From NCBI RefSeq assembly GCF_023343835.1, contig NC_064440.1, positions 29,767,537-29,831,536 of the forward strand: a stretch of DNA of 64,000 bases, given 5' to 3'. Below are positions 13,101-25,100 of the stretch, piece by piece. The number at the start of each line of letters is the position of its first letter. Position 1 is the first letter of the stretch. The notes below the pieces were generated by a model that made no database searches, was not told the DNA's origin, and saw only the letters and a program-made list of their open reading frames with translations. Both the position numbers and the translations under genes were made by a program. Origin of the DNA: Lagopus muta (lineage: Eukaryota; Chordata; Aves; Galliformes; Phasianidae).

Positions 13101-16100
13101 ACATATATTAGCCTAAATTTTCAAAAAATGTTAGAACTGATCTGTGTTGGCTTAACACAGTGCAGAATCTTATTCTGCCCCTCAAAGTCTGAATACAATT
13201 TTTCACACCGAGGGTGGTGACGCACTGGAACAGGTTGCTCAAGGAGGTTGTGGATGCCCCATCCCTGGAGGCATTCAAGGCCAGGCTGGATGTGGCTCTG
13301 GGCAGCCTGGTCTGGTGGTTGGCGACCCTGCACATAGCAGGGGGACTGAACCTAGACTATCATTGTGGTCCTTTTCAACCAAGGTCATTCTACAATTCTA
13401 TGATTCTACGGATATAGTGGCCAAGGAGAACTTTGTTTCTGTGGCAGAAACATTATTGCACTGACCTGCTGGCCTCTGAATCATTTTAGCAAACATTAAA
13501 TTGGTCTTTTAGCAAGTATTTACATTTTAAAATACTTCTGTGTTTTGCTGTAATATTTCTCTTGGTCACACTAAAAATAGAAAGAGGTAAATAAAAGGCA
13601 ACACGGTGTTTGACATATGCTAGTTTTGCATTATTTGCCATTTTCTAAGCACCACTAGCAGCCGTACGCAAGCAGATGAATCAGGCAGAGCTAAAAGGAA
13701 AAGCACCATCCACTCTTGAAGGACCTATAAGAGTGGAACATAAAGGAGCTTGGTAAGGTACATGGTAAAACAAATACAGTCATTTAGGCCTGAAAGTTGA
13801 CGTCATATGGGACATAATTCTGATACCATTGAGGTGAGGAATACATTAGCCAGTACTATGACCTGAGAAACTGGCCGCCTTTGCAGTTTGGCTTTGTAGC
13901 TTTTGGCTTTGTACCTGTGCAAGCACTGTGATCACGATTTAACCACGTTCATGTGGCAAAAGGAAAAAATCTTCTAACAGCATCCTCAGAAACCACAGGC
14001 TTTTCCACTTCAGACAAAGCAGGCTTCCAGCTATTACATTAGATGTAAACTCACACATCCCAGTGGTCATCAGAACTGAGGAGGTTTGATCTGCCAGATT
14101 CTGGTCATTACCATCAGCCAAGAAAGGGTTTTGCAGTTATTTAATGTCAAGTCTCAAGGTCTGAAATGAAGGAGTCCTTACCCCTAAATTTAACTGTGTC
14201 CAAAGCCTGCTGGAAACAGGAAACAATACAAATCCTCTAATTCCTTACTCTGACCTAGTTGTTTGCTTTCCTGTATGACTTCAGAAATTATTTTTGCATT
14301 TCTTCTAGAGTTCTAGAGTCTACTACTGTATATCCAGCAACGTTTTATATATTGTTTCATCAAAAGACCAAAGATAGACGATGAAGTTCCTTTTCAGGGG
14401 AAATAGCCCCATTCTCCCTGACCCTGGAGCAGCCTGAGGAATCTACCGTAGCTCCTGAATCATGCCTGCTTTCCATCTGCAGGGCAGAAAAATAATGCTA
14501 CAGAGCTTACCTCAAAGCAAGCAGCTTGGGCTTGCTGTCTGGCATTATAACGATGTTTATAAGAAAATTAAACATGCTCATTCCATCCTGTGATGTGTAA
14601 TGGAAACAAACGGACTCTCCTCACCAACTAATTGGCTGGCTGGGCCTGCTTAGTCCATGCGGTCTCCAGTGAGGTAAGTGCTGAGCACTCAAAAAGCCTG
14701 AGGTAGTTTGTGTTTCATAGGAGTTAGGAAAAGAGGTGGAAATATAAGAAAAAAAAGTGGTTTAACAAGATGTTTTTAAACTGAGCCTCCCAGACATGCT
14801 CTCAGCTGGAACTGTCCTATAACAGCTGCAAATTTTGTACTGTGTTTATGGACAAATGGAAGTGTCCAGGATGAAGCCTCCCTTGGTAAAACACCAAATA
14901 CCACCACGAAATATCAGAAATTTCCTCTTAAAAGTCTGTCCTTCTCCACTGTCTGCAGAAAGGAGAGCTGTGACTAGGTGCAACGGAAGGGAGTGTGACT
15001 AAATGGCTCCCAGACTTCCCAAGTTTCACAGCAAAAAGAGTTTTAGACTGAAAGTGAAGCTTTCTAACTTCTAGGTATTGTTAATGTGTATTAAAAAGCT
15101 GATATTTGAATAGCACCACTGCTGCAGTTCCAGGCATTTTCCTCTTTTGTGCTCAGGACTCCAATTTTTCTCCGATATCTTCAGAGGGCTCCTCCTCTCC
15201 TTGACTGTTCTGTAGCTTGAAGTGACAGGCTGTCACAGCTCTGTTTCAACACTCATGTTTCACAAACTGCTCCTTTCAGTCTCGCGACATCTCTGAATGG
15301 CATTCTTTATGCAACTCCAAAAGGTCACCCTGCCGCAAAAGCATTGCTCTGAAATAGGGACCTATGCCAACCCATCAGGGATGCTGTTGCACAACAGCCT
15401 CACTGCCTTCAGCTGTTGGATGGTGTGGAGAAAAATGGCAAAGGAGAGTTCTTGATTCAAAGCTGCTAATAGGAAAACAAAGTGAAGAACTTTTGTGGTC
15501 TAGTTTGTGTTGTTGGGTGAGTATTTTTACTATTTATTTGTCAGAACTGTCAATTCAGAGAGTCAGAGGAGGGGTAGGGTACAGCAGGATGCTGCATGTG
15601 TATCATCTTGCTGTTTATTCAAGGTTGCCCAGAGAAATTGTTTTTCCTGTTTCTGAAATTGTAAAAGTCATTCTGGGAAAGCCACCTGATGGATGCAAGA
15701 GGTGGTTATTCTCCTTTTATTATTGGCTATTTCTCAAAAACATCATGGCTAAATGCTGCTTCTTTGTTTGTTTGTAAAGGATAAATCCTAAACACCCATA
15801 TATATTGGGATGTTATTCTTGGATTTGCTCTTCAAAGTCATCTCTAAATATGTTAAATCAGGAAATTCCATCTTTACTAAAAAAAAAAAAAAAAAAAAAA
15901 AGCTATTTATTTATTCATTTATTTAATAGAGATAGACCTGTTCTCCTACAATCATTCATTCATCACATCATTCATTCCCAACTAAGGAAGAACTGTGCAG
16001 TAAGGGTGACAGAGCACTGGACGAAGCTGTACAGGGAGTCCGTGGATTCTTCTTCTCTGGAGATATTCAAGACCTGCCTAGACGCCCATCTGTGTAGCCT

Positions 16101-19100
16101 ACAGTAGGGGGCCTGCTTTGCATGGGGGGCTGGACTGATGATCCCTAGAGGTCCCTACCAGTCTCTACACTTCCATGATTCTGTGATTCTGAAAATACCA
16201 CCTGATTAGAAATTCAGAAACTCCCTTGATTCTAATCTAGTTATTCTATTGGGAACTGAAGATCTTCAATCTCCTACAGAATCCAATTTTAATAGGACCA
16301 ACTGTTCACATTTGAGCAGGACACTAGGAAGAACAATTTCATCTTAATTCAGTGCAATGTCTTTTAGAGGGCCCATTGCATAATTTCTCAGCCACTCTTC
16401 CAATTATTGGTAAAATGCCTACGAGATTTTTTCATTCCATCTGTTCTTACATTACAATGTATTTTGACATATCACCTTTTGTGTCATTTGGTGTCACTCT
16501 AAAAATAAGAAATAAGCTGCAATCACTAGTGCTGGTATGAATTCTCACTGCTCTGCCATAATCTGACTTTAATGTGCTCCCTGTCTTTAGAGTAGACAAT
16601 GCCAAATGGCACAAAGATCTACGTATAAACCTTCAACCAGACAGAAAATGACATAAATCCATGCTTAGATTTGCTTACTGATGATTTTATGGATGTGTTA
16701 GTTTCCTTAAACATACATCCTGCCCTCTCCTTGGGCAGTCAATGAAAGCCTGTATGGTCAGAGTTCAAGTGTAATGGTAATCTTAATTTTATCCCTTCAA
16801 AGACTGGCCTAGCATATTTTTTAAAAAGAAGCAACAGCTTCACACTAGGATTAATTAAGTGGAAAAAAATACCAAAATGCGGCACATTTTGTCAGAAATT
16901 TAAAAAAGAAAAAACAGCAACAAGAACAAAAAAAGAAATGATTTTAACATGCACCACCAAGATGGTCTTCTACATTTCTGATTTGTGGTCCTATTCTTGC
17001 CTTAGGCCTAAATAAAATAAAAGACCTGGATATTCATTCCGTACAAGGAAATTTCCCAAACTTAGCAATTAAAACAATGTTTTAAAAGAAGATTCAAGTT
17101 TTGAGTGGGACATTACCTCCTCTCTCTTATCTCAGTAAGAGAGCTAACAACTTTGTGCAATGCAGTTTCTGTTCTTTGTCTTGGAAAGATCAGCTTAGTT
17201 CAATACTCCTCTCTTGAGACTAAAACAGATGGGAAATGTTACAGTGCAGAGTATTACATATGGTAACAGCATTTATATTTTCAGATACATTGGGCAAAGT
17301 TAGCCCCCTTGTAACTCCATGGCTGCGGTGGATTTCCATCAGAGATGAGTAAAACAGCAGGGGGTCAAGTTCTAAACTCACATTATTCCCTGCACAGTTT
17401 TATTGATTTCCCTGTAATTTCAGAAGTTGGAAGTAAATGAAGGATTTGTTTCTTGTATTTAATATTCCAGTGATGGATTAAAGAACTCTGGCATATAGTC
17501 CACAGAAAAGAATCATGTCTTTGACTGCCAATAAATTAAAGGGTATTTGTAATTCACAAGGTCAGGGGAAAATGAAAAACCATCAGGCAACTCTGAATGC
17601 CTAGAGCATCATTAGCCTAGTTTCATCTGCAAAATGATCTGTATTCATTTACTCCTTATTCCAGTCTGTACTAATTCACCTCACATTCAGTTTGGACAGT
17701 TTGTTGAGTATAGATGGCAGTATTTCATTTTTATAGCAGATATTAATGGGCTATTTGTACGCTGGGCACAACGTTCTTAGCGTCAACTTGATGAGGCTAC
17801 TAAAGTCAGTATTACAACGGTTTTCTCAGGGTAAAAAAGACACTTCAAATATCCCTATTTTTCAAATGAAGTCCTGAGAGTTTTCTGAATGAAGCATCCA
17901 AAAGGCCAGAGATGATTTTTGTCCCTATCGAAGATGACCAGCATTCCTGCTGCCTGCCCCGCGTCTTGCACGCTTTCTGCTCAGTGAAGATAAAGATCTC
18001 AGGAAAGTGGAGGGCCGCAGCATCTTGAGCAGGCACAGCCAGATGAATCAGTTTATTTTCTGGAGTTCTTAACAGGTATGAGAGGAAGAGCTTGAGCAAG
18101 AGGAAACCTGATAAATGAACAGGTTCTGCCCTTTTTCTTTTTTTTCTTTTTTACTGAAAGAAGTGTACAACACTATTTCTACAGCTGCTCTAACAAGAAA
18201 AGAATCAGTTGGATCTGAACTCTGCTTTCCTTTTTTTTTTTTTCCCCCTTCTCCATATTCATGTTATTCTGTCCATGCAAAAAAGAAAGCTCTAATAAGA
18301 GGACCACCCTGCCAACAGTGAAGCTACCAAAGGGCTCAGAACATTGCACAAAGACTCTTGCAAACATTTGAGCAGATTTCAATTGCTCTTTTCAAAGACT
18401 TGCAATTCCCACTACACAGCCTATTGTTTGCTTTCACTAGAACATTCCTCTCTTACACAACTGGTACAGAATGACTGCTGCTCTTCAGAGAAACGAGCAA
18501 CCATACAGCAGATTTAAAGACAAGCCCAGAAAAAACCACAAATTTTTAAAAGAGCCTCTCATGAACACAGAAGTGCTTTCCAGGAGAATATGAAAGCTTT
18601 TTATTTTTCACTACTTATAGCTGAAGGAGAATGTGGAAGATGGAGCTCATTCTCCTTTGAGCCTCAGTGTAGCTATTACCCTCAACATCAAAGAAATACA
18701 CAGTGATGGTGCCCATATTTTCCGTGAGCTGTACCTGGGCAAGCAAACAATTTGTTCTATCATGTCCATTTGAAAAAGCAACTCCAACTTTGCTCTTGCC
18801 TCTTTCCCTAAAGGAAAATGAAAAGGAAGAAAAGAGAAAAAGAAGTGGCATAAAGTAGATGAGAAAGAATAGGGGAAAAATAGATATTCACTGCAGATGG
18901 CTTGCAAAACCCAGTCAGTGGGTGTGAATTTCAGTGGGAACTAATTACGTCCAGAAATTGTCCAAGAGCTGCCAGAGCTGGATTGCTGTGGGATGTAACT
19001 TGCAGACACAGATCATCATCCTTTGATATATGCTGCTGCAAACATGCATGGTCTCTTCCTGGGTTCCGCTGTCAGAAGTTTTTCATATGGAAGCATACTT

Positions 19101-22100
19101 CTGGCTGTTCTTGTAGGAGAGCAGAAGTGCCTGTGCCACCCTGCAGGGTGGGATGTACAGTAACTTCTGCAGCAATGGATAGCCTTTTGTTCTGCATTAT
19201 GCTGCAGGCCGTTCCGGTACTAAGTCAGATAGGATCTTAAATTTCACTCCACTGCTAGCTGTAAAGAAGCCCTGGGCTTTCAAAATAGCACAACACATTC
19301 AGCGTTAAAATATGTATGTTCTCATTATCTTTGCATTCTTCCTGTTTGATGTCCTCTGCACACTTTCCCTCCCCTGGCAGCTACCTCTTCATGGAGTATT
19401 TGTGTGATTCAAAACAAGACAAAACTGCAGACATTTTTAAAGGAGGTACTGCCTCCATTCTCCTTCTGATAGTCTATGTTTAAATGAGGGGGTGGACTTA
19501 AATGAGGGAAAATGGAAGCACTCTTAGCTAATCTGAAAGGAATCTCTTCTGCTGTCCTTTCACTAAACAAAGCCAGAAGTCCCAGAGTTGAAGTTTATCC
19601 AAACTAAAGCCAACAAACGATTGCTATTAGAGGGGGTTATATCATGTTTTCCATTGTCATTTTGACATGAAGCAGGCACAGACTTCAACTTTGCATGCTC
19701 AGAGACAAGGAGATAGTTAATAAGGGAAAATAAATAAATAGATGCAAAAGCATCCTCAAGCAAAATGAGGAGAACTTTTGCTGTGCAGTAATAAAATGAG
19801 AAAAAGTTATTACTTGTTGTTTGAAAATATAAATGCAACATAGAATTTTCTGTGTCTTTGTGTGAAAGATCTATTGCTTAGATCAGTGATGGAGCTCATT
19901 GCTCCTTGCATCCTTCTGGCATTTAAGATAGAATAAGCACAACTCCGTTGTACTTACAGAAGAAATTATCTAACTCCTGTAACGCACTACAAACACAGTA
20001 ATTTTTAAATGCCTGTGGCAGTTATCAGTCTGGCAGCCAGAAGCAGAGTAAGGGATAATCTTTGAAGCTACTATGCAATGTCAAAGCAATGTGAGAAATA
20101 TTAATGACACGATCTCCCGGAACTTTTATTTCCCTGAAAAACAAAGCGTCTGACAGAGATAAATGGAGAAGGATCAGAGAATTCCTTCTAGATTATATAG
20201 GGACAAAGCTTCTCTTGTCATGCAAACCAAGAACAAGACAGAAGGCAAAGCTTCACAAATTCTGTGCATCAGAAGATTCAGTGTAAGAAAGACGGTCCAT
20301 GAAGTAGTAGCTGTCCTGCAGCAGTAATTAAGCCATATCTAGGTGCCATATCTATGAGCTACTGGGAAAACAACTGCACTGAGTTACCACGTGGCATCCC
20401 TGTAACAGAGAGAACAGCACTATGAGCAGCATGGCATCAAATATCTGTTTCCTTGGGCCTCAGGCTGGAAATGGGCTGCAGACTGAGGGCTGGGGCTCCA
20501 GCACACCCCCTTCTGCACCCATCAACACTTCTCTCAACAGCCCCTCATGACAGAACAGAAGCAAAATAACTCTTTTCCTGTATCTCTCCTGGAGATGGAA
20601 TCACATCCATGCCCAGTGCTCCTTATGCACAGTACATATATCATGGATGTACTGATGTACGGACAACTCGGTAAAGTACTGTAGCAGCTACCTGAAGGCA
20701 AAATGTTGCTGCTAAAATACCTTCATTTTAGATCCATTTTGGGTTGAAGGTTATTCACTCATCTGCCAAAACTCAAAACCAGAAAGTCTCAGAACAGTAG
20801 AGATACAAGTAGGCAACAGGCACTGAACCCTTTAAGCCACTTTAAGGTTGCTTGGTAAACTGTCGTTATACAACCTCAAAGAGAATGAGCCGATGTTCTT
20901 TCTGCTGAATCAGAAAGGATTTTATTCAATCCTTTTCAAGTTTGAATTTTATTTGTTGGGAATTGCCAATGATAAATTTAATTCATTCACATCAAATTTC
21001 TGTGGTTAATTGGAAATCTAATCCAGTTACTTCAAGTCCAACAAAAAGATCTTGCTAACAACATATATTCGCTTTTGCCAGTAGTTTTCCTTGTCTAAGC
21101 TGAGATCTTCTGTGTGGTTTCTTAAGCTTAGCTAAAGCATAACAATTTGGAGTTTTAATGGACAAGACTACTGCACTAATTTCCATTTCTGGTGGTTCTA
21201 AGGAACCATTACTTCAAACCAACAAACTAAAATATGCAACTGCCAGAGCAGCTGCCGCTTGTGCTCTTCTCCAGACTACTAACCCTCCATAAGAATATCA
21301 AGAGCAATGCAGCTCTCAGATTGCCCACCAGCCTGGGGAAACACGCGTGGTTACTTCCTATACTGGTAGGCTGAACCCTTCAACTTTGAAGAGATTGCTT
21401 TTAATCCATGCTGCTAGGCGACTGTCTGCATTACTGTTGTTACTGATCTACAGCATGCTTTCTTGATTATAAAGCTAGATATGCCCTATTTTCTGCACAT
21501 TTCTGATTTAAACAAGCTATGCCCATTAACACATAACTGTGAAAATAACTAGTACATCCACCACAGCCTGATTTATCAGATAGTCTGTGAAACAAAAGAA
21601 GTCATAGTAACTCCTCCCTCTCTCCCTTCCCTCTCTCCTTCTTTCCTTCCTTCCCCTTCCTTCCTCCCCAAGAGCATTAACTACATCTAACATTCAGCCA
21701 TTGTGTAAGGCTGGTATCAGCTAAGATTTTGCAAGTGACACTTTCCTATTTCAAATCTCAAAACTTTGGCAGAAGCTGGGTGAAGAAATATGACCACTTT
21801 GTAATCTGCAATATAAATAAGGGAGCAAATGTAATGGCTCTGAAGCATCACCAGTAACATCAGTGCCAGAGACAACACCTCTGCCTCTTCTCCCTTGAAT
21901 AAAGCAAGAGACAATTCCAATTCCACCTCCTCCTTTAAAAACTCAGTCTGCACAGACTTGGTTTCAAATCAAAAACAAGTATGGAAAATAATGAGAGGGA
22001 TATTTAATGGTCTCATTTTCCTAAGTTTAATGTCTTCCAAGGATGTGTGATCTACAGTGTGTTTAAGAAATTTGACGTATTTCCAAGAATATATATATAT

Positions 22101-25100
22101 AACGTTTTGAGGGGATGGGTTCCCCAGGCTTTCATTTAGCATGACTTCTCCGAGACAGAAAGACATAAACTTCCCCAAGCATAACCTTGCCTGTAGTATT
22201 CCTATAAACCAGTCTGGAAAAATGGAAGAAGAGGAGTAGCCCCATGAGCTTTTGTACTTTCAGTCTTCTAGACAATCTAAGAGCATGTAATTATCTGTTG
22301 ATAGGTACATATTTATCACCTGCTTTTACCTTCAAAAACCTGGAGGAAGCCTTGTATGTTCTACCACAGAAAAGATAGTCCTGATTGCCATTATTATTAG
22401 TCAATTTAAACATTCAACAAAGAATGAATGTTTGCAAGGTTGCATATAGGTAAGACTTAAAAATTTCAGACTGGAACTCTTACTGCACCCAAGCCATACC
22501 CAGCTACTCCATTCCCCATCTAATTCTTTCCTTTTGAAAACACACAAAATAATTAAATAGAAACCTGTTTATAAGCATTCCTAATATATCACTCTTCCTT
22601 TCTGGGTGTTTTAATCTCAAACAGGGACTCAGCATAAAGAGTTCTTAGCACGCTGCCTCCTAAAGCCTACATATAACAGATTTTATTTTAAACCTGTAAC
22701 TCTGAACTCAAACTAATAAGGAAGTTCAATAAGTCTTCCCTGTGATATTTAAAGATTCAATCATTATCTCAGAAATGAACTTCCTGACCGGATGTTCAAG
22801 ATAATACATTACAATGAAAACACTATATTACATTAAAACAAAAAACCTAGATGGAATAACAATGAAGGGTTTCTGACTCTGGTCTCTCCCTGCTTTTAGA
22901 GCAGATGTGTTTTCTTGATGACCTCAACAAAGTTCCTCATGGACTGCTGGGTGTGCTTAGGAGAAGCGTTACACGACAGATCGCTCAGGTGGCGTTTACA
23001 CATCTTGGCTGCAGCTAAGATAGGCCCAGGTCCATCTTAGCTCCCTTCTGGGACTGTGAGAGGGGATGTGCACGTGCTTCATTTGTAGCATGTGGAATCT
23101 GCCAAGTCATCCAGCCAGTTCCCCAAAATTTATGTCGTCTTCTATAAGTCACTGTCCCTGTTGACTCTTCATGCCTAAGTTGATGATGAACGTAAGCCTG
23201 AAGACTAACACATGTTACACAAGTCACGTGGGCTGGATAGGGGATGGATTTCTTCCCTGAAAAAGGATTTAGAGTTCTAATGCTATTGATACTTTTACAT
23301 GCAGCAGGTAAACGTGCCTTCAAATGATGGTGCCTGATACACCTTTCTGGCATTGGTCATGCCTGAAGTCCAGCTGTCAGCCGCCAGCAGACATTTCAGC
23401 CTAAACATGCTCAGAACTTCGCAAGACACAACACACTTCAGAAAACCTGAACTGTTTCAAACTGACTCCATTTACAAGCTGAAATGGATTAACAGGATAC
23501 ATAACTTTTCTTCTTGGAAGCTGCAGAGAATTTCTTATTCCACAATATCCAGATTCCAAGCTTTTGAAGAAGTTCAATCTGAAGCTGTACTCAAACTGCC
23601 TTTCCATCTATTGCAACAATTCAAAGAAACACACAGACCAAAGGTACATCTGACAATCCTAAACTTAGTGCATACTGAGCAGTTTCCTTAATATCTTTCC
23701 AAGTCCTGTCTGCTGGCAGGCTTTCCTAAGGAAAGGAAAATTTTTTTATTGACTTATATTTGATACTAACCATATTAACATTTTTCTTGACAAGAGAGAG
23801 CATTTTAGCATGTCTGGAAAGTCTATTTTGAATTGTGGAAAATGTGGTTTCCCAGTCTATCGCTGCCTTGCACGTGGATTCACAATGCCAATAACCAACA
23901 ACTATAGTCTCTTTCCTCGTGAGAAAAGCAAATTGAGCAGCGTGGAAAGGAGCATTCCAAAGAGAGGACAGCATTGGACATACTAAGGGATAACTCACAT
24001 TTTATCAGCCTCTGTGTAACTGCATCTTTGTAAGTAGTATGGAAATGAGCCCAGTAAGGAAATGTTACTACACCATGAAATGGGAATGTAGGAGGGAAAG
24101 GAGAGTACTCCCTCACACTTCATTTGTATATTGTTCTTCTACCCCAGATATATAATCTCTTAAGCCAAATATGTGTTTCACTTCAGAAATGTCCAGGGAC
24201 GCAACCAGAGTGAGGGAAAGAGACCTGACACACAGGACGGCTCACTTCATTGGAATAAATAAAACTGACGTTTGTTCTTTTTATGTTAGATAATCCTTAT
24301 CCCTCTGAAGTCAGAGAGATTATATGCAACACATATTTAATACAAATTATATACGTATACTTCCCTCTGCTGTAAGCAGAGAAAGAACTCAATGCATGCA
24401 TTTGCTCAAATTTTGCAGTATTGTCATCACTGAGGATTACTGGAAAGCAGTGTATACCGGAAAAACAGAAATAGAAAAGTGCTAGTGTACAGTACAGCAC
24501 ATTTCTTGCCCACAAGACAGCTTTCTTCCCAGCTGCCCCTCAGCGCGGTGAGGAGGGCTGCTCCTGCTGCTGCAGGCGATGCAATCTGGCAACCAGAGCT
24601 GGTTGCTGGTCTTGGGAATCCTCCTCCTTTCCAGGTTGGCCTAGGCAGGTAGGTATGCCATCAAATGGCTAAGGGAGTAATTTTTATGATTTGTAGCATA
24701 CAGACCAGGGAAGGGTGTGGTTTTAAAGGCATTTGGCTTTCTTTTGCTACAGCTTATCTGGCTGCCACTAAACGAGTGATTTGTGAAGTTAGTCACTGAC
24801 TTAATACAGGAATAAATACATTGCAGATCTTCTATATTTACCAGAAAGAGAAATGCTTTATCTTAAGGAAGGTCTGGTCTAAACTGCTTGGCAAGTAGGA
24901 ACAGAACACATCCAAAAAAGGTCAGATATACTTGTGGAATGTCAGTTGTTTAACTTAAATAACGATAATAACGATACCACGCTTATCTCCACAGTAAGCT
25001 CAATCATCCAGTATGAAGTATTTCTTTCCTCCCTCCAAATTCCATGCTCATGGCTGCTCAGTGGACACACACACACACACCCGCTCACACTCCTAGACCC

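Noticed and set aside
15364..15777. 137-codon plus-strand frame in intron 1
   Set aside because: No domain, leader or splice context is visible, and the length is within chance for a window of this size.
23015..23691. Two back-to-back 112-codon frames on opposite strands meeting at 23353
   Set aside because: Neither protein has recognisable domains or good composition, and the shared boundary is only the overlap of start codons. Most likely coincidence within intron 1.
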